DNA of 64,000 nucleotides, taken from contig OY294046.1 in assembly GCA_958510825.1 (NCBI GenBank), forward strand, positions 6,646,049 to 6,710,048. Direction: 5' to 3'. Position numbers and translations under genes: made by a program. The notes below the pieces were generated by a model. The model was not told the origin of the DNA. It saw only the letters and a program-made list of their open reading frames with translations, and did no database searches. This stretch comes from Brachypterus glaber. Taxonomy: Eukaryota; Arthropoda; Insecta; Coleoptera; Kateretidae. This document shows positions 29,522 to 41,031 of the stretch, one piece after another. The first letter of the stretch is position 1. The number at the start of each line of letters is the position of its first letter.

Positions 29522-32500
29522 GTCTGGACCCCTAAAGACATAAAAAAGATATCTTATGGACTTCTTTTTAGGGATGTTTAAAAGCTATCTAATTATGATG
29601 TCTCTAAGATGTCTTTTAATTATCGGTACAAGACGTCTTAAGTCCAAACAGCACATGATGTCTTAAAGACGTCTTTTTTAAATCTTAATTATGTCTGGAC
29701 CCCTAAAGACATAAAAAAGATATCTTATGGACTTCTTTTTAGGGATGTTTAAAAGCTATCTAATTATGATGTCTCTAAGATGTCTTTTAATTATCGGTAC
29801 AAGACGTCTTAAGTCCAAACAGCACATGATGTCTTAAAGACGTCTTTTTTAAATCTTAATTATGTCTGGACCCCTAAAGACATAAAAAAGATATCTTATG
29901 GACTTCTTTTTAGGGATGTTTAAAAGCTATCTAATTATGATGTCTCTAAGATGTCTTTTAATTATCGGTACAAGACGTCTTAAGTCCAAACAGCACATGA
30001 TGTCTTAAAGACGTCTTTTTTAAATCTTAATTATGTCTGGACCCCTAAAGACATAAAAAAGATATCTTATGGACTTCTTTTTAGGGATGTTTAAAAGCTA
30101 TCTAATTATGATGTCTCTAAGATGTCTTTTAATTATCGGTACAAGACGTCTTAAGTCCAAACAGCACATGATGTCTTAAAGACGCCTTTTTTAAATCTTA
30201 ATTATGTCTGGACCCCTAAAGACATAAAAAAGATATCTTATGGACTTCTTTTTAGGGATGTTTAAAAGCTATCTAATTATGATGTCTCTAAGATGTCTTT
30301 TAATTATCGGTACAAGACGTCCTAAGTCCAAACAGCACATGATGTCTTAAAGACGTCTTTTTTAAATCTTAATTATGTCTGGACCCCTAAAGACATAAAA
30401 AATATATCTTATGGACTTCTTTTTAGGGATGTTTAAAAGCTATCTAATTATGATGTCTCTAAGATGTCTTTTAATTATCGGTACAAGACGTCTTAAGTCC
30501 AAACAGCACATGATGTCTTAAAGACGTCTTTTTTAAATCTTAATTATGTCTGGACCCCTAAAGACATAAAAAAGATATCTTATGGACTTCTTTTTAGGGA
30601 TGTTTAAAAGCTATCTAATTATGATGTCTCTAAGATGTCTTTTAATTATCGGTACAAGACGTCTTAAGTCCAAACAGCACATGATGTCTTAAAGACGTCT
30701 TTTTTAAATCTTAATTATGTCTGGACCCCTAAAGACATAAAAAAGATATCTTATGGACTTCTTTTTAGGGATGTTTAAAAGCTATCTAATTATGATGTCT
30801 CTAAGATGTCTTTTAATTATCGGTACAAGACGTCCTAAGTCCAAACAGCACATGATGTCTTAAAGACGTCTTTTTTAAATCTTAATTATGTCTGGACCCC
30901 TAAAGACATAAAAAATATATCTTATGGACTTCTTTTTAGGGATGTTTAAAAGCTATCTAATTATGATGTCTCTAAGATGTCTTTTAATTATCGGTACAAG
31001 ACGTCTTAAGTCCAAACAGCACATGATGTCTTAAAGACGTCTTTTTTAAATCTTAATTATGTCTGGACCCCTAAAGACATAAAAAAGATATCTTATGGAC
31101 TTCTTTTTAGGGATGTTTAAAAGCTATCTAATTATGATGTCTCTAAGATGTCTTTTAATTATCGGTACAAGACGTCTTAAGTCCAAACAGCACATGATGT
31201 CTTAAAGACGTCTTTTTTAAATCTTAATTATGTCTGGACCCCTAAAGACATAAAAAAGATATCTTATGGACTTCTTTTTAGGGATGTTTAAAAGCTATCT
31301 AATTATGATGTCTCTAAGATGTCTTTTAATTATCGGTACAAGACGTCTTAAGTCCAAACAGCACATGATGTCTTAAAGACGTCTTTTTTAAATCTTAATT
31401 ATGTCTGGACCCCTAAAGACATAAAAAAGATATCTTATGGACTTCTTTTTAGGGATGTTTAAAAGCTATCTAATTATGATGTCTCTAAGATGTCTTTTAA
31501 TTATCGGTACAAGACGTCTTAAGTCCAAACAGCACATGATGTCTTAAAGACGCCTTTTTTAAATCTTAATTATGTCTGGACCCCTAAAGACATAAAAAAG
31601 ATATCTTATGGACTTCTTTTTAGGGATGTTTAAAAGCTATCTAATTATGATGTCTCTAAGATGTCTTTTAATTATCGGTACAAGACGTCCTAAGTCCAAA
31701 CAGCACATGATGTCTTAAAGACGTCTTTTTTAAATCTTAATTATGTCTGGACCCCTAAAGACATAAAAAATATATCTTATGGACTTCTTTTTAGGGATGT
31801 TTAAAAGCTATCTAATTATGATGTCTCTAAGATGTCTTTTAATTATCGGTACAAGACGTCTTAAGTCCAAACAGCACATGATGTCTTAAAGACGTCTTTT
31901 TTAAATCTTAATTATGTCTGGACCCCTAAAGACATAAAAAAGATATCTTATGGACTTCTTTTTAGGGATGTTTAAAAGCTATCTAATTATGATGTCTCTA
32001 AGATGTCTTTTAATTATCGGTACAAGACGTCTTAAGTCCAAACAGCACATGATGTCTTAAAGACGTCTTTTTTAAATCTTAATTATGTCTGGACCCCTAA
32101 AGACATAAAAAAGATATCTTATGGACTTCTTTTTAGGGATGTTTAAAAGCTATCTAATTATGATGTCTCTAAGATGTCTTTTAATTATCGGTACAAGACG
32201 TCCTAAGTCCAAACAGCACATGATGTCTTAAAGACGTCTTTTTTAAATCTTAATTATGTCTGGACCCCTAAAGACATAAAAAATATATCTTATGGACTTC
32301 TTTTTAGGGATGTTTAAAAGCTATCTAATTATGATGTCTCTAAGATGTCTTTTAATTATCGGTACAAGACGTCTTAAGTCCAAACAGCACATGATGTCTT
32401 AAAGACGTCTTTTTTAAATCTTAATTATGTCTGGACCCCTAAAGACATAAAAAAGATATCTTATGGACTTCTTTTTAGGGATGTTTAAAAGCTATCTAAT

Positions 32501-35500
32501 TATGATGTCTCTAAGATGTCTTTTAATTATCGGTACAAGACGTCTTAAGTCCAAACAGCACATGATGTCTTAAAGACGTCTTTTTTAAATCTTAATTATG
32601 TCTGGACCCCTAAAGACATAAAAAAGATATCTTATGGACTTCTTTTTAGGGATGTTTAAAAGCTATCTAATTATGATGTCTCTAAGATGTCTTTTAATTA
32701 TCGGTACAAGACGTCTTAAGTCCAAACAGCACATGATGTCTTAAAGACGTCTTTTTTAAATCTTAATTATGTCTGGACCCCTAAAGACATAAAAAAGATA
32801 TCTTATGGACTTCTTTTTAGGGATGTTTAAAAGCTATCTAATTATGATGTCTCTAAGATGTCTTTTAATTATCGGTACAAGACGTCTTAAGTCCAAACAG
32901 CACATGATGTCTTAAAGACGTCTTTTTTAAATCTTAATTATGTCTGGACCCCTAAAGACATAAAAAAGATATCTTATGGACTTCTTTTTAGGGATGTTTA
33001 AAAGCTATCTAATTATGATGTCTCTAAGATGTCTTTTAATTATCGGTACAAGACGTCTTAAGTCCAAACAGCACATGATGTCTTAAAGACGTCTTTTTTA
33101 AATCTTAATTATGTCTGGACCCCTAAAGACATAAAAAAGATATCTTATGGACTTCTTTTTAGGGATGTTTAAAAGCTATCTAATTATGATGTCTCTAAGA
33201 TGTCTTTTAATTATCGGTACAAGACGTCTTAAGTCCAAACAGCACATGATGTCTTAAAGACGTCTTTTTTAAATCTTAATTATGTCTGGACCCCTAAAGA
33301 CATAAAAAAGATATCTTATGGACTTCTTTTTAGGGATGTTTAAAAGCTATCTAATTATGATGTCTCTAAGATGTCTTTTAATTATCGGTACAAGACGTCT
33401 TAAGTCCAAACAGCACATGATGTCTTAAAGACGTCTTTTTTAAATCTTAATTATGTCTGGACCCCTAAAGACATAAAAAAGATATCTTATGGACTTCTTT
33501 TTAGGGATGTTTAAAAGCTATCTAATTATGATGTCTCTAAGATGTCTTTTAATTATCGGTACAAGACGTCTTAAGTCCAAACAGCACATGATGTCTTAAA
33601 GACGTCTTTTTTAAATCTTAATTATGTCTGGACCCCTAAAGACATAAAAAAGATATCTTATGGACTTCTTTTTAGGGATGTTTAAAAGCTATCTAATTAT
33701 GATGTCTCTAAGATGTCTTTTAATTATCGGTACAAGACGTCTTAAGTCCAAACAGCACATGATGTCTTAAAGACGTCTTTTTTAAATCTTAATTATGTCT
33801 GGACCCCTAAAGACATAAAAAAGATATCTTATGGACTTCTTTTTAGGGATGTTTAAAAGCTATCTAATTATGATATCTCTAAGATGTCTTTTAATTATCG
33901 GTACAAGACGTCTTAAGTCCAAACAGCACATGATGTCTTAAAGACGTCTTTTTTAAATCTTAATTATGTCTGGACCCCTAAAGACATAAAAAAGATATCT
34001 TATGGACTTCTTTTTAGGGATGTTTAAAAGCTATCTAATTATGATGTCTCTAAGATGTCTTTTAATTATCGGTACAAGACGTCTTAAGTCCAAACAGCAC
34101 ATGATGTCTTAAAGACGTCTTTTTTAAATCTTAATTATGTCTGGACCCCTAAAGACATAAAAAAGATATCTTATGGACTTCTTTTTAGGGATGTTTAAAA
34201 GCTATCTAATTATGATGTCTCTAGGATGTCTTTTAATTATCGGTACAAGACGTCTTAAGTCCAAACAGCACATGATGTCTTAAAGACGTCTTTTTTAAAT
34301 CTTAATTATGTCTGGACCCCTAAAGACATAAAAAAGATATCTTATGGACTTCTTTTTAGGGATGTTTAAAAGCTATCTAATTATGATGTCTCTAAGATGT
34401 CTTTTAATTATCGGTACAAGACGTCTTAAGTCCAAACAGCACATGATGTCTTAAAGACGTCTTTTTTAAATCTTAATTATGTCTGGACCCCTAAAGACAT
34501 AAAAAAGATATCTTATGGACTTCTTTTTAGGGATGTTTAAAAGCTATCTAATTATGATGTCTCTAAGATGTCTTTTAATTATCGGTACAAGACGTCTTAA
34601 GTCCAAACAGCACATGATGTCTTAAAGACGTCTTTTTTAAATCTTAATTATGTCTGGACCCCTAAAGACATAAAAAAGATATCTTATGGACTTCTTTTTA
34701 GGGATGTTTAAAAGCTATCTAATTATGATGTCTCTAAGATGTCTTTTAATTATCGGTACAAGACGTCTTAAGTCCAAACAGCACATGATGTCTTAAAGAC
34801 GCCTTTTTTAAATCTTAATTATGTCTGGACCCCTAAAGACATAAAAAAGATATCTTATGGACTTCTTTTTAGGGATGTTTAAAAGCTATCTAATTATGAT
34901 GTCTCTAAGATGTCTTTTAATTATCGGTACAAGACGTCCTAAGTCCAAACAGCACATGATGTCTTAAAGACGTCTTTTTTAAATCTTAATTATGTCTGGA
35001 CCCCTAAAGACATAAAAAATATATCTTATGGACTTCTTTTTAGGGATGTTTAAAAGCTATCTAATTATGATGTCTCTAAGATGTCTTTTAATTATCGGTA
35101 CAAGACGTCTTAAGTCCAAACAGCACATGATGTCTTAAAGACGTCTTTTTTAAATCTTAATTATGTCTGGACCCCTAAAGACATAAAAAAGATATCTTAT
35201 GGACTTCTTTTTAGGGATGTTTAAAAGCTATCTAATTATGATGTCTCTAAGATGTCTTTTAATTATCGGTATAAGACGTCTTAAGTCCAAACAGCACATG
35301 ATGTCTTAAAGACGTCTTTTTTAAATCTTAATTATGTCTGGACCCCTAAAGACATAAAAAAGATATCTTATGGACTTCTTTTTAGGGATGTTTAAAAGCT
35401 ATCTAATTATGATGTCTCTAAGATGTCTTTTAATTATCGGTACAAGACGTCCTAAGTCCAAACAGCACATGATGTCTTAAAGACGTCTTTTTTAAATCTT

Positions 35501-35797
35501 AATTATGTCTGGACCCCTAAAGACATAAAAAATATATCTTATGGACTTCTTTTTAGGGATGTTTAAAAGCTATCTAATTATGATGTCTCTAAGATGTCTT
35601 TTAATTATCGGTACAAGACGTCTTAAGTCCAAACAGCACATGATGTCTTAAAGACGTCTTTTTTAAATCTTAATTATGTCTGGACCCCTAAAGACATAAA
35701 AAAGATATCTTATGGACTTCTTTTTAGGGATGTTTAAAAGCTATCTAATTATGATGTCTCTAAGATGTCTTTTAATTATCGGTACAAGACGTCTTAA
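29522..35797. repeat. 171-bp satellite, main block (about 37 monomers, higher-order)
   Basis: Tandem monomers of 171 bp. Variant markers recur at multiples of 171: GACGCC at 30181, 31549 and 34798; CCTAAG at 30321, 30834, 31689, 32202, 34938 and 35451; AAAAAATATATC after each CCTAAG. The offset 1368 is exactly eight monomers and 3249 is nineteen. The array ends at 35797 where the unamplified element sequence continues. Monomers are rich in AAGACGTCTT-type dyads. Confidence 0.95.
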
Positions 35798-35845
35798 CTT
35801 TGATACTCATCGCTAAAAATAAATTAACCACAATCAACTATATTA

Positions 35846-36090
35846 CTTTTAAAATTGGTAGAATTGTCCCTATATAATAAAAGTAATTTTGCCTGAAAAA
35901 GTTACGTTAATCGGAATTTTTTTTCAGCTTTTTTTTATTTTTAAAAAGTTTAACCCCCCATAACTTTTTTGTTTTTGGGGGTATTACTTTCAAAATTGGT
36001 AGAACTGATCCTTAAAATAAAAGTAATTTTTCCCAAAAAAGTTACGTTAGTCGGATTTTTTTTTCAGCTTTTTTCAATTTTTTTTTAAGA
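35846..36090. repeat. Two tandem copies of a roughly 141-bp repeat
   Basis: AAAATTGGTAGAA recurs at 35851 and 35992, each followed by an AAAAGTTACGTTARTCGGA and poly-T/CAGC segment. Related sequence lies at 9365-9480, outside the element. Confidence 0.6.
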
Positions 36091-36136
36091 GTAAAATAAT
36101 TAGAATGCAAGGTAAGTTTTTGCGTATTATGGCATA

Positions 36137-36876
36137 TACAGGGTGATCCATAACTGGCATGCCAAAATTTAAGAGGTGATTCTAGATCCAAAAATATAAA
36201 AAAAGTTCTTATAAAGGTTGGTCCGGAAATGAGCCCTAAGGGATCTAGGGCCCTTTAAAATTGTAATAAAAATAAGGTTTTTAATTAATAACTCGGGTAC
36301 CGTTTAAGCTAGAGCGGCGAGCTTTTGCATGTATACTAGTATTAATAAGGGCAATAAGTTTATGTTAATTTATTTTTTTAATTTATCCAGAGGCGTGCCC
36401 AGACGGACAAAATATATGAGGCTTAAAACATTTTTGCCCCAAACTTTTCTATGTGTATGTTTTTTGGATTTGTTGTAAAAAATATAGATTTCTAGAGTAA
36501 AAATACATATAAAATATCATATAGTGTAACACTGTAGGAGCAACCGTTATCAAAAAAAAAAAAATGCAATTAAGAGGAAGTAACATTTTGTGCCACCAAA
36601 AACGTTACTTTTTAAATGGCTATTACTCCTTTAATATTAAATTTAGGTGTTTTGGTGTATAATACTTTTTTGCTCAGTTTTAAATGAAGAATCACCCTGC
36701 AGCATTAAAATTTTATTGGTTCTTTTTTTTGTTCCCCATTCAATACGTCATCTTCGAAGGGCCGTAGCTCCCTTAGGGCTCATTTCCGGACCAACCTTTA
36801 TAGAACCTTTTTTTCATATTTTTGGATGTAGAATTACCTCTTAAATTTCGGTACGCGAGTTCTGGAACAGGCTGTA
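36137..36876. mobile_element. MITE with long TIRs (TACAGGGTG...), about 740 bp
   Basis: Left TACAGGGTGATCCATAACTG and the complement of the right end TACAGCCTGTTCCAGAACTC open TIRs that run over 100 bp through AAATTTAAGAGGT and GGTTGGTCCGGAAATGAGCC. Non-coding; the frame at 36647-36844 is incidental. Related fragments occur at 37485-37835 and 60120-60260. Confidence 0.7.
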
Positions 36877-37484
36877 TGTATATGGCAAAAATTACCTTAT
36901 TCTAATTACCTTTTTATATCAATACGACCGGAAACTAAATGGGAGGGGGTATTATGTTGTAAAGGCGCCTAGGCATCAGTAAGGCGTCTTTAAAAAGATG
37001 TTTTGAAGATGTTTTTAGTAAGGCGTCTTAAAGACGTTGCCTTTTGTAACATACGACGTCGTTAAGACGTCTTTAAGATGCATATACGGCGAAAACCGAC
37101 GTTCTTAAGACGTCTTGAATGACGAGTTACGCCATCTTCAAGATATCTTTAAGACATCTTTGTGCTATCTGGGAAGGTACTTTTTAACTAAAAAAACTAT
37201 GCATTTTTACCGACTTTCCCCCCTTAAAGACACAGTTGTTGCATAATATTTCGAAACCGTCAATCGGTATCTATCAAAATAAGCCATGAAGCGTGCTATG
37301 GAATTTTCTGCTACTAGCATGACATGACAATTTGATCAAGGCTAGATGACTAATCCTACTCTTTGACTTATATTTATGATATTTTATGTTTAAACTAGGT
37401 TTTCTATAATTTTATATACACAGAAAAATGATTACTAAAAACATGGTTATTCAGATAAAGTCTCTCAACAGTTTGTATTTGAAA

Positions 37485-37835
37485 TAGGGTCATAAATTTT
37501 AAGGGGTGGTTCTACATCATAAAATATGACAAAAAGTTCCTATAAACATACGTCTTTGAAAGTGGCTAAAAAATTCGGTTTTGATTTAAGAACTTAGGAA
37601 CCCTTTGAGATATAGCAACGAGGTTTTGCACGTGAACTAATATTTATAAGGCCCATCTTTATATGTTATTTTCATGTACTTATTTTAACCAGGGGCGTGC
37701 AAAACTGGGGGCCTTATTAGTTTTTTGTCCCAAACTTTTTTCTGTGTAACTTTTTTGTGATTTTATTTTTGGTATATGATTCCTCAGGTCAAAGTACATA
37801 AAAAAGGCACTCTTGTTGTAACACTGTAGTTGGAA
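37485..37835 (+). mobile_element. Diverged fragment of the TACAGGGTG MITE family
   Basis: Shares with 36137-36876 the order AATTTTAAGGGGTGGTTCTA, TTTTGCA..TG...ACTA, AGGGGCGTGC, CCCCAAACTTTT-like and TGTAACACTGTAG segments. The ends are missing or too diverged to place. Confidence 0.45.
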
Positions 37836-38277
37836 AATTAAATTAAAGCTGAAATTTCACCGTACGAGGACGAAAAATTGAATACTAAAATGTTAAAAAC
37901 CGAAATTTTAATAGAAGAACGAAAATGTATTGCAAAACATTTAAAACTAACGAAGATATTGATTTTTCCCCCTACTGTGCGTCGCAGGTAAAGAATTCTA
38001 TTAATGGCTGGCATTCATATTAGTCACTCGAGTGGACTCGGTCAGACAGAATTTCTGTTCCCCATACTCTTTTATTGGTTTAGTTTCAGCGACCTCAAAA
38101 ATACTTAATCACTAATTTTCGGCGAAAAATATTGAAATTTTTAAAATGTCATATTGGATTCGCCATTTTGAAAGTTGAATTTTTGACACCGGACTCGGTT
38201 TCAGCAACCTCTGACAAAATTTTAATTAATTTGTCTATTTAACAAGTTTGAAATTAATGATCTTGAAAACGGTGTTT

Positions 38278-38458
38278 AGTAGAAAACTTTAAGTTAAGGC
38301 ACATCTGAAGGATTGCATTACATTACATAATACATAAGAATGCGAAACAGTGATTGACTTACAAGATACATAACGGTACATCAAGCCAATCACGGCATCG
38401 CATTCCTATGTATTATGCTATGAGAGTTTGGATGTGCCTTAACTAAAAGTTTTCTACT
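38278..38458. mobile_element. Foldback MITE, about 181 bp
   Basis: AGTAGAAAACTTTAAGTTAA at the left pairs with the right end TTAACTAAAAGTTTTCTACT, continuing through GGCACATC/GATGTGCC. The inner part carries ACATAAGAATGCGA and ATCACGGCATCGCATTC, shared with 52954-53103 and 38930-39021. Confidence 0.65.
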
Positions 38459-38845
38459 ATCAGGATGGTAACTAAATATTAGGTAGATTCGGTATCCTTT
38501 GACAGAACCCTTAAAATGTTTTTTTTATGGAGCTGTGTAACTAGTTGAAAATTTGTTGGCCTGTGTAATTAATAAATAAATTATTTTCAGGATATGAACG
38601 AGTTCATTACGATAACAATTATTATTAATAATTAATCCAATTTTAACCTAAAGGTAAACTTTGTAACATGTTTTTATTATCTTTACCGCGGTACCGATCA
38701 ATAATTATTATAATTAATTTTATTATTTGTGGAAAATAGGACTAGATAATCTATTTTGTAATGTTTGTATCGTCAAAAGCATATGAAAATCTACCCTCAA
38801 GGTGAAAATTTCAACCCTTAATGGCCCGAATTAATTCTAGTATAG

Positions 38846-39348
38846 TAAACTATACTCCGTCCAGTTATGCAAGATAGTAAGGGACACAGCTTGTTTTACA
38901 CCACAGAGTGCATAAATATCATAACAAGCATAGTACATAAAAAGGCGATGCCAGGATTGGCTTGATGTGTCGTCATGTATCTTGTAATGGTTGTTATGCG
39001 AGCCTCTGGATAGGCCTTAAGTTGTAATTGTAACCTAAAAATTTGACGTTTTCCTTGTGTTTAATATAATTTACCTTTGTACAATATGTAGAATATGATA
39101 ATTTAGTGTGAGTGTATGAAGAATAAACCAAAAAGTACAGTTTTCAATACCATACAAAATAACATTAAGTATAACCATTTTTTTATGTAACTTTGTCTTC
39201 TTTTATTAGCTTTAACTACAGTCAATCATTGCCATAAACAAAAAATGTCACAATATTTTATATGTTAAAAGGTTTTTAACCAATGATGTAGCTTAAAAAT
39301 CGCGGGAATTTTAAACTACTATCTTGCATAATTGGACGGACTATAGTT
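38846..39348. mobile_element. MITE with CTCCGTCCARTTATGCAAGA ends
   Basis: Left CTCCGTCCAGTTATGCAAGA and the complement of the right end GTCCGTCCAATTATGCAAGA form a TIR of about 30 bp. A partial copy of the 150-180-bp foldback family (AGTACATAAAAAGGCGATGCC...TTATGCGAGCCT) lies within at about 38930-39021, with one arm lost. Confidence 0.6.
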
Positions 39349-40017
39349 AGAATGTTATAAATCATACTTTTTGTTTTAATACTAAACAAGAAAATTCAAC
39401 AAACTTTTTAATTTTTAAAATAATTTCTGACAACGTTATTGCACACTTTCTGTTTCAAGGGTGTAACGAGTTTTTATTTGTTGTTGCAAGAAAAACTAAT
39501 ATTCTTTAAGTAAAAAAAAATTTCCAAAATTTTAAATCAATAGCCCTTTTGGATTGAAAATACGATTAAAAAAATCGAAGGCCTTGCTTGACCGAAATAA
39601 AGTTTGAACTAGTCAAAGAGGTAATAACTTGGCATCAGAACTGAATTACAAAAAAATATATCAAAGTAAGGTAGGTACCAAATAACGCATTAAATTTTGC
39701 AAAACGGTAAGTAGATGTATGATAAAGAAGTTAAATGCAATTTTAAAATCAAAAACCCAATACTTTAGTGTTTTTAACAAAATTAAAGAACCAAGTATCA
39801 TAATCTAAATTAAGTACAAACGGATAGGAATTCCTATCCGTTTCTAACTGAATATTTAGTAACAAACGGATAGGATTGCTATTCCTAGGATTCCTATCAG
39901 GAAGTTATTATCCAAGCAGTTGTAATTTATTTTTTGCACGACCAAGACTATAACCTAATTTTACGGTTTCATTTTCGGGACTAAACTTGCCGTTTTTCTC
40001 CCTAGGGAATAAAAATC
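39349..40017. other. Spacer with a perfect palindrome, no gene
   Basis: AT-rich, no ORF of note. Contains the palindrome at 39818-39843 and a second, imperfect version at 39862-39902. Confidence 0.45.
39818..39843. repeat. Perfect 26-bp palindrome
   Basis: The half-site AAACGGATAGGAA is followed directly by its reverse complement. A degenerate second copy (CAAACGGATAGGATTG...) follows within 20 bp. CTATCCRTKTSYAACTGAATATTTAGT-like sequence also occurs near 52848. Confidence 0.8.
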
Positions 40018-40115
40018 ACGGCAACCTTGATAATATTAAAATATTATACTTACTATGTGCTTTGCTGGTTCAAATATTAGGTTTGGTGGTGTTTTGTAAT
40101 AAATTAGCGATTCAA
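40018..40115 (+). repeat. Direct repeat, left copy (partner at 52259-52359)
   Basis: About 98 bp from ACGGCAACCTTGATAATATT to GCGATTCAAACCA, nearly identical to the right copy. The two copies flank the long gypsy element and minisatellite. Confidence 0.75.
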
Positions 40116-40152
40116 ACCATATAAGAAATACACTATAAGAGAAAGTCAAATG
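40112..40152 (+). repeat. Inverted repeat arm (partner at 52167-52210)
   Basis: ATAAGAAATACACTATAAGA with flanks is reproduced in inverse orientation at 52167-52210 over about 40 bp. It may be the TIR of an older element (about 1.3 kb without the inserted retrotransposon), now split. Confidence 0.5.
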
Positions 40153-40724
40153 ATAGAGATAGAAAACTATTGTACCGCCATTAGCGGTTGTTTTTTAAAA
40201 TTCACTAAATTCACGGTCAACGACAGCCGATAATACAGATAACCTACGGAAGTCGGTAATAAAGATTACTATTGCTTTCCCAAATCAATTTTGTAAAAAT
40301 GGGGAAAAGCTCTGTATTTTTATTTAAAACTAAGTTTATTCACCAAAAGTCTAACAAGTGGGTTATCTTACCCGCACATTAATTAAAAATAACAATATAT
40401 GAATCGAAATTTTAATTAAATGTAAAATTTGTTAAACTTTAAAAATATGAAATTTTATCTATTGCTAAATAAACCTATATAATTAAAAAAAAACACTTGG
40501 CTTTGATTTTTATATATTTTATTTTAAACGTAAATAGGAAATTAAAACAATTATGTCGTACTTTTAACAGTTAACTTTTTATTATAAATAAATATATATA
40601 TGAGGAGTAAACATTTGCCTTCATATATAATTGAGTGTCATACACAATATACTGCCTAAGGGCAGAGCACATTTGCAAAGTTTTTATAATTAGTATTCCT
40701 ACATTTAACAGATAAACAATATGA

Positions 40725-40787
40725 ATCAGTTAAACCGATAAGCTTCTCTGGCCAGGGGCTATCCCAGCCCTAAACAGCTGTTTAAGG
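40725..40787 (+). repeat. Minisatellite unit left of the LTR element
   Basis: AATCAGTTAAACCGATAAGCTTCTC... CCAGCCCTAAACAG is one unit of the roughly 53-bp minisatellite that resumes at 51613. The LTR element split the array, leaving AAGG on each side. Confidence 0.65.
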
Positions 40788-40995
40788 TGTATCGAGTTTT
40801 CTTGGGGAACTATAAAATAAAGTTATTAGACTGGGCACTTGTTCCCAAGGTACTCGAGTGCGGACGGCTAGCAGGCATCAGCGGGGCAATTGGGCAATGA
40901 GTCGGCAAATATGGTAGGCCTTGAGCGCCAGGAGTTTTGAAAAACAAAACAATAAACTATAGTATGAGTAAAAAACTCCAAATACTCATATCGGT

Positions 40996-41031
<36 letters not shown>

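Larger units (their letters stand above)
9703..37173 (-). mobile_element. CCCAG-TIR element, copy 3, expanded by a 171-bp array and nested insertions
   Basis: The left end CCCAGACAGCACATGATGTC (9703) is the complement of the right end of copies 1-2, and the right end ...CATCTTTGTGCTATCTGGG (37155-37173) is the complement of their left end. The element is therefore inverted relative to 6919-8280. Between the ends, the terminal segment is repeated about 45 times as a 171-bp satellite, interrupted by a gypsy retrotransposon. The unamplified remainder (35798-37173) contains sequence matching copies 1-2, such as CATCGCTAAAAATAAATTAA and GTCGTATTGATAT in inverse orientation, plus an inserted MITE. 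Treating this as one ancestral element is inference from the end-to-end match. Confidence 0.65.

Noticed and set aside
28237..35797. CRISPR-like array
   Set aside because: The repeats are contiguous 171-bp monomers without unique spacers, in a eukaryotic transposon context.
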